The notes under the pieces: generated by a model
What the model saw: the letters and a program-made list of their open reading frames with translations, nothing else
What the model was told of the DNA's origin: nothing
Databases searched by the model: none
NCBI GenBank assembly: GCA_013815505.1
Contig: JACDGA010000112.1
Coordinates: 1 to 6,058, forward strand
From: Acidimicrobiia bacterium
GTDB lineage: Bacteria; Actinomycetota; Acidimicrobiia; Acidimicrobiales; Ilumatobacteraceae
Direction: 5' to 3'
Length of the DNA stretch: 6,058 nucleotides
Made by a program: the position numbers and the translations under genes
Part shown: one piece after another, positions 1 to 5,494 of the stretch
Layout: every line of letters starts with the position of its first letter
How positions within the stretch are numbered: the first letter of the stretch is position 1

Positions 1-545
1 ACGAGGTAGTACTGCTCTTCGACGGCGAGCGACCAGAGATGCCGCAGCGGGGCGAAGTCGTTTGCCTCCGCATACCCGGCGCCCGTCCAGATCTGGAACC
101 AGTTGGACACGTAGAACACGCCGGCAACGACGTCACCGCGCAGCTTGCCGAGCGCGTCGCGCTCGAAGAACGCCGTATACACGACGAGCAGGCTCATCAT
201 CACGAACAGGGCCGGCAGCAGCCGCCTCGCCCGCCGCAGCCAGAACTGACCGAACCTGATCCGATCGTTGCGCTCGTGCTCTGCGACGAGCAGCAGTGTG
301 ATGAGGTAGCCGGAGATGACGAAGAACACCTCGACGCCGAGGAAGCCACCCGGCAGCCACGCCCCCAGGTTGGCGTGGTACACCATCACGGCCACCACCG
401 CGATCGCCCTCAGGCCGTCGAGCCCGCCGAGGTACGAGAACTGGCTGATGCCCCCGCCCGCGCGACCGCTGTTGCCACGCGTCGAGCGGCCCGCTCGCTC
501 CGGTGGCGGCGGGCGATGCATCGGCACGGTGGGCACGTGGTGCAT
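1..545 (-). CDS. Acyltransferase-3 family membrane protein (OafA/YrhL-like), 3' end cut by window edge
   Basis: Integral membrane O-acyltransferase, N-terminal 181 residues only. Families of this type move acyl groups from the cytoplasm onto cell-surface sugars or lipids; the acceptor here cannot be told. After a basic, proline-rich cytoplasmic leader of about 40 residues comes GGLDGLRAIAVVAVMVYH (residues 40-57), carrying the conserved His57 of helix 1. FLGVEVFFVISGYLI follows at 68-82, the FWLRRARRLLPAL motif at 101-113, and LRHLWSLAVEEQYYL at 167-181, a classic OafA-type signature. The ATG at 545 is the first in-frame ATG after the upstream stop at 588-590; ATG at 521 (Met9) is an alternative, and neither has a clear Shine-Dalgarno. 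It starts 8 bases after metF stops, so it is probably the last or a late gene of the purH-metF operon. Family call is firm; substrate is unknown. Confidence 0.9.
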   Translation of the reverse strand, partial: MHHVPTVPMHRPPPPERAGRSTRGNSGRAGGGISQFSYLGGLDGLRAIAVVAVMVYHANLGAWLPGGFLGVEVFFVISGYLITLLLVAEHERNDRIRFGQFWLRRARRLLPALFVMMSLLVVYTAFFERDALGKLRGDVVAGVFYVSNWFQIWTGAGYAEANDFAPLRHLWSLAVEEQYYL

Positions 546-553
546 CGCTGGCG

Positions 554-1414
554 TCAGCTCGTCGTCAACCCGAGGTTGGCGTAGATCTCACGCGTCGCCG
601 TCGAACGGTTGAGCGTGTAGAAGTGCAGCCCGGGAGCACCGGCCGCGAGCAGCGCCGCGCACAGCTCGCTGGCCATCTCCACGCCGGCCGAACGCACATC
701 GGCAGGGTTGTCGAGGCCGGCGATGCGGTCGGTGACGAACGACGGGACGTCGGCGCCGCTGAGCTCGGCCATCCGCGTCACTTGGCGACCATTGGTCACC
801 GGCATGATGCCCGGCAGCACCGGCTTGTCGACACCGAGGTCGGCCAGCTCGTCGACCATCTCGACGTAGTGGTGCGCCTCGAAGAAGAACTGCGTGATGG
901 CGAAGTCGGCTCGTCGCAGCTTGGCGGCGAGGCGGAGGCGGTCGGTCTCGCGGTCAGGCGACCGCGGGTGCACCTCAGGATGGGCGGCGACACCGATGGA
1001 GAAGTGATTGCGGGTGTCGAGATCGTCGATCAGGTCGGTGGCGTACGTGTACTCGCTCGGTCGCTGGTCGGCGGGATCCTTCGGCGGGTCGCCGCCGAGG
1101 GCGAGGATGTTCTCGATGCCGGCTTCCTGGTACTCGTCGAGCAGCTGGGCGACCTCGGCGCGGGTGTGGCCCTGGCACGTGAGGTGCGCCATCGGCGTGA
1201 TGCCGGTTTCGCGGCGGACCCAGGTGACGACGTCGCGGGTGCGCTCGCGCGTGCTGCCGCCGGCGCCGTAGGTGACAGAGACGAAGCTCGGATGGAGCGG
1301 CTCGAGCTCGGCGATGGTTCGCCCTAGCGACAGCTGCGCGCTGTCGTCACGCGGAGGCGAGAACTCGAACGAGACCGTTCGGCCTGTTCGCAGGAGGTCT
1401 CCGATGCGCGCCAC
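554..1414 (-). CDS. metF: Methylenetetrahydrofolate reductase
   Basis: Cytoplasmic FAD enzyme reducing 5,10-methylene-THF to 5-methyl-THF, the methyl donor for methionine synthesis. The 286-residue length is close to E. coli MetF (296). The single TIM-barrel domain is complete: VSFEFSPPR at 14-22 with the catalytic-type Glu17, VSVTYGAGGSTRERT at 45-59, MAHLTC at 75-80, ILALGGDPP at 103-111 with Asp109, AHPEVHP at 144-150, ADFAITQFFF at 169-178, LPGIMPV at 200-206 and GLHFYTLNR at 262-270. The usual LRGDPP loop reads LGGDPP here (Gly for Arg), a minor departure. The start is a GTG at 1414, 12 bases after the purH stop, with no strong ribosome binding site, so coupling to purH translation is likely. 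Its neighbours suggest a folate/one-carbon operon. Whether the electron donor is NADH or NADPH cannot be read from the sequence. Confidence 0.96.
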   Translation of the reverse strand: MARIGDLLRTGRTVSFEFSPPRDDSAQLSLGRTIAELEPLHPSFVSVTYGAGGSTRERTRDVVTWVRRETGITPMAHLTCQGHTRAEVAQLLDEYQEAGIENILALGGDPPKDPADQRPSEYTYATDLIDDLDTRNHFSIGVAAHPEVHPRSPDRETDRLRLAAKLRRADFAITQFFFEAHHYVEMVDELADLGVDKPVLPGIMPVTNGRQVTRMAELSGADVPSFVTDRIAGLDNPADVRSAGVEMASELCAALLAAGAPGLHFYTLNRSTATREIYANLGLTTS

Positions 1415-1426
1415 GAACCCACGAGG

Positions 1427-2971
1427 TTAGTGCCGGAAGTGCCGTTCGCCCGTGAACACCATAGCGATGCCGTGCTCGTCGGCGGCGGCGATGACGTCGG
1501 CGTCTCGCACGCTGCCGCCCGGTTGCACAACGGCGCCGATCCCTGCGGCGGCAGCGACGTCGAGCCCGTCGCGGAACGGGAAGAACGCATCGCTGGCGCA
1601 CACGCCTCCGGTGGCGCGGTCGCCGGCGCGCTGGGCGGCGATGCGGGCCGAGTCGACGCGGTTCTGCTGTCCGGCACCGATGCCGATCGCTCGGCCGTCG
1701 TTGGCGAACACGATCGCGTTGCTGCTCACGGCAGCACACACGGTCCAGGCGAAGCGGAGATCCGCCCACTGCGCCTCGCTGGGGTGCGCCATCGTGACGA
1801 CGTCCCATTCGTCGACGTCGAGCGAGACCCGATCGAGATGCTGCACGAGCAGCCCACCGTCGACCGATCGCAGGTCGAGCGCCGGCAGTCCAGGCTCCGA
1901 CGCGGCGAGAAGGCGAAGGTTCTTCTTCTCGGCGAGCACCGCGAGCGCGTCGTCGTCGAACGACGGCGCAACGACGACCTCGGTGAACACTGGTGCCAGG
2001 GCCTCGGCGAGCTCCACGGGCACGGGCCGGTTGAGCGCCACGATGCCACCGAACGCGCTGACGGGATCGCACTCGTGGGCGAGGCGGTATGCGTCGGCGA
2101 TGGTGTCGGCGACGGCGACACCGCAGGGGTTGGCGTGCTTGACGATGACTGCAGCCGGTTCGTCGAAGCGGTGGACGAGACGCCACGCCGCTTCGGTGTC
2201 ATAGACGTTGAGGTAGCTGAGCTCCTTGCCGCCGAGCTGCGTGGCGTCGTCCCACCAGCTCTGGGCGCCGGCGAAGCGGTAGCGGGCGCCCTGCTGGTGA
2301 GGGTTCTCGCCGTAGCGCAACGGCGTCGCAAGCTCGGCGTCGAGTCGCAGCATCGACGGCAACTCGGTGCCGACGGCGGCACCGGCAGAGACGGCCGCCC
2401 GCTCGACGTCGCCGGCGTCCTCGCCCCCGGCGAACCACTCGGCGACCCCGCGGTCGTACTCAGCGGTCAGCTCGAAGGCGCGCCGGGCGAGGCGGCGGCG
2501 TGTCTCGGCACGCACCTCACCGCTCGCTCGAAGCTCGGCGAGCACGGTGTCGTAGTCGTCGCGGTCGACGAGCACCGTGACCTGGCCGTGATTCTTCGCC
2601 GCAGCCCTGATCATGGCCGGACCGCCGATGTCGATCAGCTCGATCCCGGGCGCGTCCTGGAACGGGTAGACGTTCACGACCACGAGGGCGATCGGCTCGA
2701 TGCCGTACTCGGCGAGGTCGGCGCGGTGCGACTCGTTGTCGAGATCGGCGAGGATCCCGCCGTGCACCTTCGGGTGCAGCGTGACGACCCGGTGGCCGAG
2801 GATCGGGGCGACACCGGTGAGGTCGGCCACGTCGGTGACGTCGATGCCGGCCTCGCGGATCACCCGCGCCGTGCCGCCACTCGACAGCAGATCCCACCCG
2901 AGGTTGGCCAGCGCGGCGGCGAACTCGGTCACGCCGGTCTTGTCGTAGACGGAGAGCAAGGCGGTGGGCAC
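1427..2971 (-). CDS. purH: Bifunctional AICAR formyltransferase / IMP cyclohydrolase
   Basis: Catalyses the last two steps of de novo IMP synthesis: formyl transfer from 10-formyl-THF to AICAR, then ring closure. From the GTG at 2971 the protein is 514 residues (E. coli 529). The N-terminal cyclohydrolase domain shows LLSVYDKTGV (5-14), LLSSGGTARVI (28-38), TLHPKVHGGIL (64-74), VVVNVYPF (97-104) and IDIGGPAMIRAAAKNH (113-128). The transferase domain shows PLRYGENPHQQ (217-227), LGGKELSYLN (246-255), VKHANPCG (277-284) with the catalytic Lys278-His279 pair, DPVSAFGGI (302-310), IGIGAGQ (429-435), CASDAFFPF (458-466) and terminal RHFRH. One oddity is Val63 where the family normally has Lys (RVKTLHP). 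The start is uncertain: ATG at 2992 adds MHLRWRA, but a TACGCT hexamer 8 bases before the GTG favours a leaderless GTG. Much longer in-frame extensions overlap the divergent gene and are not family sequence. Confidence 0.96.
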   Translation of the reverse strand: MPTALLSVYDKTGVTEFAAALANLGWDLLSSGGTARVIREAGIDVTDVADLTGVAPILGHRVVTLHPKVHGGILADLDNESHRADLAEYGIEPIALVVVNVYPFQDAPGIELIDIGGPAMIRAAAKNHGQVTVLVDRDDYDTVLAELRASGEVRAETRRRLARRAFELTAEYDRGVAEWFAGGEDAGDVERAAVSAGAAVGTELPSMLRLDAELATPLRYGENPHQQGARYRFAGAQSWWDDATQLGGKELSYLNVYDTEAAWRLVHRFDEPAAVIVKHANPCGVAVADTIADAYRLAHECDPVSAFGGIVALNRPVPVELAEALAPVFTEVVVAPSFDDDALAVLAEKKNLRLLAASEPGLPALDLRSVDGGLLVQHLDRVSLDVDEWDVVTMAHPSEAQWADLRFAWTVCAAVSSNAIVFANDGRAIGIGAGQQNRVDSARIAAQRAGDRATGGVCASDAFFPFRDGLDVAAAAGIGAVVQPGGSVRDADVIAAADEHGIAMVFTGERHFRH

Positions 2972-2979
2972 GGCGCGCC

Positions 2980-2985
2980 AGCGTA
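2980..2985 (-). promoter_or_regulatory. purH: Candidate -10 element of purH (leaderless)
   Basis: On the minus strand the hexamer TACGCT ends 8 bases before the GTG at 2971, so the predicted transcription start falls at or beside the start codon. No Shine-Dalgarno is present, as expected for a leaderless message. There is no convincing -35. If right, it rules out the ATG at 2992, which lies upstream of this -10. Inferred from pattern only. Confidence 0.35.
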
Positions 2986-3013
2986 GATGCATCACCCCAC
3001 TGGCCCGCATCAG

Positions 3014-3019
3014 TACGAT
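3014..3019 (+). promoter_or_regulatory. Candidate -10 element of the 3027 gene (leaderless)
   Basis: TACGAT fits the actinobacterial TANNNT pattern and ends 7 bases before the ATG at 3027, placing the transcription start at or next to the A of the start codon. No purine-rich Shine-Dalgarno precedes that ATG, which agrees with leaderless translation. No good -35 is visible. The element sits about 28 bases from the purH -10 on the other strand, so the two promoters would be back to back. Confidence 0.4.
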
Positions 3020-3026
3020 TACACCC

Positions 3027-3695
3027 ATGTCAGATCCGTCCAACCCCATGCAGAACCCGTACGGCCAGTACGGCGGCGGTGCATCCGCTCCCGCTTCCGG
3101 CGCAGGCACCAAGGGCGGCCTCACGGTCGCCGACCTCGTTGCAGGCATCGGCGGGCTCGTGGTGTTCATCTTCTCGTTCCTCACATTCTTCGAGGCGGGC
3201 GGCGAGACGGTCAACGCCTGGGACACGGACTACAAGGGCCTCACCGGCATCATCGCCGCGCTGCTCGGTCTCGCTTTGGCGGCGGTGATCGGGCTCGAGC
3301 TCGCGGGGGTCAAGATGCCCGACAAGTTCCTCACGTTCAACTGGGACCAGGTCAAGACGACGTGGGCGGTCACGACCTTTCTGATCCTCGTCGGCTTCAT
3401 CGCTGCAGGCCCCGATGGACTCGGCAAGGGAGCGGGCTTCTGGTTGATGCTGCTCGGCTCGCTCGCCATGGTCGCTGGCACGATCATGAGGCTCCTCGGC
3501 GTGGCGACCAACAAGGTCGGCGGCGGAGGTTCCGGCACGAGTGGCGGGTCGCAAGCGCCCGCCCAGCAGTCCCCGCAGCAGGGCTACCAACAGCCGGGCG
3601 GCTACCAGCAGCCCGGCCAGGGCGGTTCGACGCCCGGTGGCTACCAGCAGCCCGGCCAGGGTGGTTCGACACCGCCGCCTCCTCCCGGCTACTGA
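3027..3695 (+). CDS. Four-helix membrane protein with Gln/Pro/Tyr-rich tail, function unknown
   Basis: I do not recognise a named family. The 222-residue protein has a short low-complexity N-terminus (PYGQYGGG, 11-18), four predicted membrane helices at about 33-55, 71-93, 109-128 and 134-158, and a disordered tail from 165 to 222. An even helix count puts both ends on the same side, probably the cytoplasm. The tail carries GYQQPG units, two of them in a 13-residue tandem repeat, and closes with STPPPPPGY. Helices 1 and 4 align without gaps to the protein at 3811-4338 (D-x14-FLT and G-x-G-x-W-x4-G-x-L-x3-AG-x2-M), so the two are paralogs. The layout recalls mycobacterial four-helix proteins with Gln/Tyr tails (34 kDa antigen type), but that is resemblance of plan only. 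ATG 3027 was chosen over an upstream in-frame ATG at 2964 because the extension overlaps purH and the hydrophilic leader starts here. Confidence 0.85.
   Translation: MSDPSNPMQNPYGQYGGGASAPASGAGTKGGLTVADLVAGIGGLVVFIFSFLTFFEAGGETVNAWDTDYKGLTGIIAALLGLALAAVIGLELAGVKMPDKFLTFNWDQVKTTWAVTTFLILVGFIAAGPDGLGKGAGFWLMLLGSLAMVAGTIMRLLGVATNKVGGGGSGTSGGSQAPAQQSPQQGYQQPGGYQQPGQGGSTPGGYQQPGQGGSTPPPPPGY
3600..3675 (+). repeat. 39-bp tandem repeat (two copies) in the tail of the 3027 gene
   Basis: Copy 1 occupies 3600-3638 and copy 2 begins at 3639, matching over about 34 bases with two substitutions before diverging. The unit is in frame and encodes GYQQPGQGGSTPG. A partial older unit (GYQQPG) lies just upstream at 3582-3599. 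The arrangement is of the kind that expands and contracts by slippage or recombination without breaking the reading frame. Confidence 0.85.
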
Positions 3696-3735
3696 TCTCC
3701 CAGAAACCCGCATCTGCCTGCACGTCAGCATCCCA

Positions 3736-3763
3736 CTGACGCCGATCGGGACTGCACTACGCT
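3736..3763 (+). promoter_or_regulatory. Candidate promoter of the 3811 gene
   Basis: CTGACG at 3736-3741 resembles a -35 and TACGCT at 3758-3763 a -10, with a 16-base spacer. The -35 is also the right arm of a perfect 6-base inverted repeat (CGTCAG 3723-3728, CTGACG 3736-3741), which could be an operator or chance. The start site would fall near 3770, giving a leader of about 40 bases that holds the Shine-Dalgarno. Confidence 0.35.
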
Positions 3764-3797
3764 GCGTGCTCGACGGGCCACCCACCCGACCTGAGAC

Positions 3798-3802
3798 AGG
3801 AG
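3798..3802 (+). promoter_or_regulatory. Ribosome binding site of the 3811 gene
   Basis: AGGAG with an 8-base spacer to the ATG at 3811. It fixes this start against the much longer open frame upstream, and it contrasts with the missing site before the paralog at 3027. Confidence 0.75.
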
Positions 3803-3810
3803 CAACCTGC

Positions 3811-4338
3811 ATGAAGACCAGCATCCGAACACCCGACATCTTGAAGATGGCCGGCGCCGCCATCTTCCTCATCGCCGGCTTCCTCACGTGGTACTCACTC
3901 GAGGTTCCCCAGATCGGATCCGACGACGTCAACGCGTTCGAGTGGTTCCCCACAGGGACGCTTCCCTGGTTGCTGTTCATCGCCGTCGGCATCATCACCG
4001 CACTCGTCGTGTTCGGAGTGCTGAAGTCCGACATGTTTCCCGTCGACCGGGTCCTGCTCGGGCTTGCAGTGCTGGCGTTCGTGCTGTTCATCCTTCGCCT
4101 CGCCCTCACGCCTGGCGTCGAGGGTGTGTCGGACGAGCAGCTCGACGAGATCGGCGCCGAGGTGACTCGTGGCATCGGGCTCTGGATCGGCCTCGTCGGT
4201 GCGCTGCTCGTCCTTGCCGGTGCGGTGATGGCGTTTCTCGACTCCAACAAGGTCGCCACGACGACCGCCGGTTCGTACGGCGACGGCTACGGCTCGTCGT
4301 CGTCGTCGACGCCGCCCCCTCCGCCGCCCAGCTACTGA
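3811..4338 (+). CDS. Four-helix membrane protein with Ser/Pro tail ending in Tyr, paralog of the 3027 gene
   Basis: A 175-residue protein of unknown function. Predicted membrane helices lie at about 10-28, 51-71, 80-99 and 122-143, with an acidic loop (VSDEQLDEIGAEV, 106-118) between helices 3 and 4. The tail (148-175) is Gly/Tyr/Ser rich, with a run of five serines and the ending STPPPPPPSY. Compared with the 3027 protein: TPDIL at 7-11 matches TVADL at 33-37, FLT at 24-26 matches 51-53 with identical 14-residue spacing from the Asp, VNAF matches VNAW, and G121-x-G-x-W125 to M140 matches G135 to M154 without a gap, followed by NKV in both. It lacks the N-terminal PYGQYGGG leader and the GYQQPG repeats. 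Duplication followed by tail divergence is the likely history. The start is set by the AGGAG at 3798. Confidence 0.87.
   Translation: MKTSIRTPDILKMAGAAIFLIAGFLTWYSLEVPQIGSDDVNAFEWFPTGTLPWLLFIAVGIITALVVFGVLKSDMFPVDRVLLGLAVLAFVLFILRLALTPGVEGVSDEQLDEIGAEVTRGIGLWIGLVGALLVLAGAVMAFLDSNKVATTTAGSYGDGYGSSSSSTPPPPPPSY
4294..4308 (+). repeat. (TCG)5 trinucleotide run encoding a serine tract
   Basis: Five uninterrupted TCG codons in the tail of the 3811 gene, directly before the polyproline stretch. Length change by slippage would add or remove serines without a frameshift. The run is short and may only reflect codon bias for Ser. Confidence 0.6.
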
Positions 4339-4351
4339 TCGACAGATCGCA

Positions 4352-4383
4352 GAGAGGGCCCGCCCGCGAGGGCGGGCTCTTTC
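4352..4383 (+). terminator. Hairpin terminator after the paralog pair
   Basis: A perfect 8-bp GC stem (GCCCGCCC 4358-4365, GGGCGGGC 4370-4377) encloses a GCGA loop of the stable GNRA class. The stem extends outward by six more pairs, two of them G-U, to 4352-4383. The U-tract is weak (CTCTTT, then CG). It lies 14 bases after the stop at 4338 and isolates the 3027-4338 block from the DUF2330 gene. Confidence 0.8.
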
Positions 4384-4391
4384 GCGTTCTC

Positions 4392-4419
4392 GGGAACCTT
4401 CGGCACCCACCGTGACGTC
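4392..4419 (+). promoter_or_regulatory. Possible ECF-sigma-type promoter of the DUF2330-cupredoxin pair
   Basis: GGGAAC at 4392-4397 and CGTC at 4416-4419, 18 bases apart, resemble the GGAA(C/T) ... CGT(T/C) pattern of extracytoplasmic-function sigma promoters in actinobacteria. An overlapping alternative -10 is TACTTG at 4421-4426. The region starts just past the upstream terminator, so some promoter is expected here. Pattern match only. Confidence 0.25.
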
Positions 4420-4445
4420 CTACTTGTGGCGTGCAGCGTGAACCG

Positions 4446-4450
4446 AAGGA
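4446..4450 (+). promoter_or_regulatory. Ribosome binding site of the DUF2330 gene
   Basis: AAGGA, 6 bases before the ATG at 4457. It supports this start, which is also the one that yields a proper signal peptide. Confidence 0.7.
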
Positions 4451-4456
4451 ACCATC

Positions 4457-5494
4457 ATGCAACGCAAGACCCTGGCCGCCCTGGCGGCCATCCCCTGCGC
4501 CCTCGCCCCACAGGTCGCAGATGCCTGTGGGGGACTCGTCGGCGAGAACGGGACCATCCAACTCGTGCGCACCACCACGCTGGCGGCGTACTCCAACGGC
4601 GTCGAGCGCTACGTGACGGCGTTCCAGTTCACCGGGGAGGGTGAATCGGTCGGCTCGATCGTGCCGCTCCCCGACGTGCCGACGAAGGTCGAGCGCGGCG
4701 GCGACTGGACACTTCAACGCCTCACGCAGGAGGTCGCACCACCCGAGGCGCCTGCCTCAGGTGAGGCCGACCAGACCACCGCAGCGTCCGACGTCGAGAT
4801 CATCCTCGAGACCGAGATCGATGCGCTCGACATCACCGTGCTGAAGGGCGGCGGCGACGAGGTCGGAAAGTGGGCGATCGACAACGGCTTCCTGCTGTCA
4901 CCCGACGCGCCGGAGGTGCTCGACTTCTACGCCGAGCGCAGCCCCGTGTTCATGGCAGCCAAGTTCGATGCCGAGCGCGCACGCGAGCTCGGACAGGGCG
5001 CCGGTGACAGCACGCCGATCATGGCGACGATCCCGACGGACGATCCGTGGGTGCCTGTGCGGATCCTCGGGCTCGGACTCGAGGATGACCAGCGCGTCGA
5101 AGCCGACGTCTTCCTCCTCACCGACCAGCGTCCCGAGCTGCTCGCCGGCGGACCAGGGCTCAACGTCGAGCGCAGCGAGTCGGCCTCTAAGGGGCTGCTC
5201 ACCGATCTCCGATCGGACGAGGGCATGGAGTGGGTCGGCGACGACATGTGGCTGTCGTACCTGCAGCTCGACGCCGCAGCCGAAGAACTCGACTACGACC
5301 TCGCCGTCTCGGCCGATCCGAGCGTCGAGCCGTCGATCAAGGACACCGGGGTGCCCGAAGAGTCAGCCGTGCCGGTGAACGACAAGTCCGGAACGCCGTG
5401 GTGGCCGCCCGTCACCGGTGTACTCGCCGGCGCCGGGATCTTCGCTGCGCTCACGGTGTCGTCACGGCGCCGGCATGTCGGCGGGGTGGCGTGA
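4457..5494 (+). CDS. DUF2330 domain protein, secreted with C-terminal membrane anchor
   Basis: A 345-residue exported protein of unknown biochemical role. Residues 1-23 form a signal peptide (RK at 3-4, hydrophobic core, VADA), with cleavage expected before Cys24-Gly-Gly, the CGG that begins mature DUF2330 proteins. Cys24 is the only cysteine in the mature chain. Family-like blocks follow: SIVPLPDVPTKVERGG (67-82), DITVLKGGGDEVGKW (125-139) with NGF at 143-145, FYAERSPVFMAAKFD (157-171), PIMATIPTDDPWVPVRILG (187-205) and VEADVFLLTDQRP (214-226). One membrane helix at about 317-334 is followed by RRRH, so the body faces outward with a short cytoplasmic tail. The residues before Cys24 (ADA) are a poor lipobox, so a lipoprotein is less likely. 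Its 3' end overlaps the cupredoxin gene by 20 bases. The DUF2330 assignment is by recalled motif, not by search. Confidence 0.8.
   Translation: MQRKTLAALAAIPCALAPQVADACGGLVGENGTIQLVRTTTLAAYSNGVERYVTAFQFTGEGESVGSIVPLPDVPTKVERGGDWTLQRLTQEVAPPEAPASGEADQTTAASDVEIILETEIDALDITVLKGGGDEVGKWAIDNGFLLSPDAPEVLDFYAERSPVFMAAKFDAERARELGQGAGDSTPIMATIPTDDPWVPVRILGLGLEDDQRVEADVFLLTDQRPELLAGGPGLNVERSESASKGLLTDLRSDEGMEWVGDDMWLSYLQLDAAAEELDYDLAVSADPSVEPSIKDTGVPEESAVPVNDKSGTPWWPPVTGVLAGAGIFAALTVSSRRRHVGGVA

Noticed and set aside
39..584. 181-codon open frame on the plus strand at the left edge
   Set aside because: Shadow of the acyltransferase gene, whose minus-strand translation carries clear family signatures.
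503..1327. 274-codon open frame on the plus strand opposite metF
   Set aside because: Antisense shadow; metF on the minus strand has every expected motif.
1430..2986. 518-codon open frame on the plus strand opposite purH
   Set aside because: It mirrors purH in extent, has no recognisable motif, and is Arg/Gly/Val/Asp-rich low-information sequence of the kind produced opposite high-GC genes. PurH on the other strand is unambiguous.
2993..3226. In-frame N-terminal extension of purH (to a 599-residue product)
   Set aside because: The extra residues are not PurH-like and lie inside the divergent gene. The family normally begins within a few residues of the LLSVYDKTG motif.
3030..4259. 409-codon open frame on the minus strand across both four-helix protein genes
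   Set aside because: It spans two genes and their intergenic region including a promoter and Shine-Dalgarno, and its translation is low-complexity. The plus-strand products have coherent helices and mutual homology.
4457..4528. DUF2330 protein as a lipoprotein anchored at Cys24
   Set aside because: The residues before the cysteine (A-D-A) are a poor lipobox, and the protein already has a C-terminal helix with a basic stop-transfer tail. Not fully excluded.
5418..5474. Upstream ATG at 5418 for the cupredoxin
   Set aside because: It would overlap the DUF2330 gene by 77 bases and place a 19-residue basic stretch before the export signal. ATG 5475 or GTG 5496 gives a normal leader.
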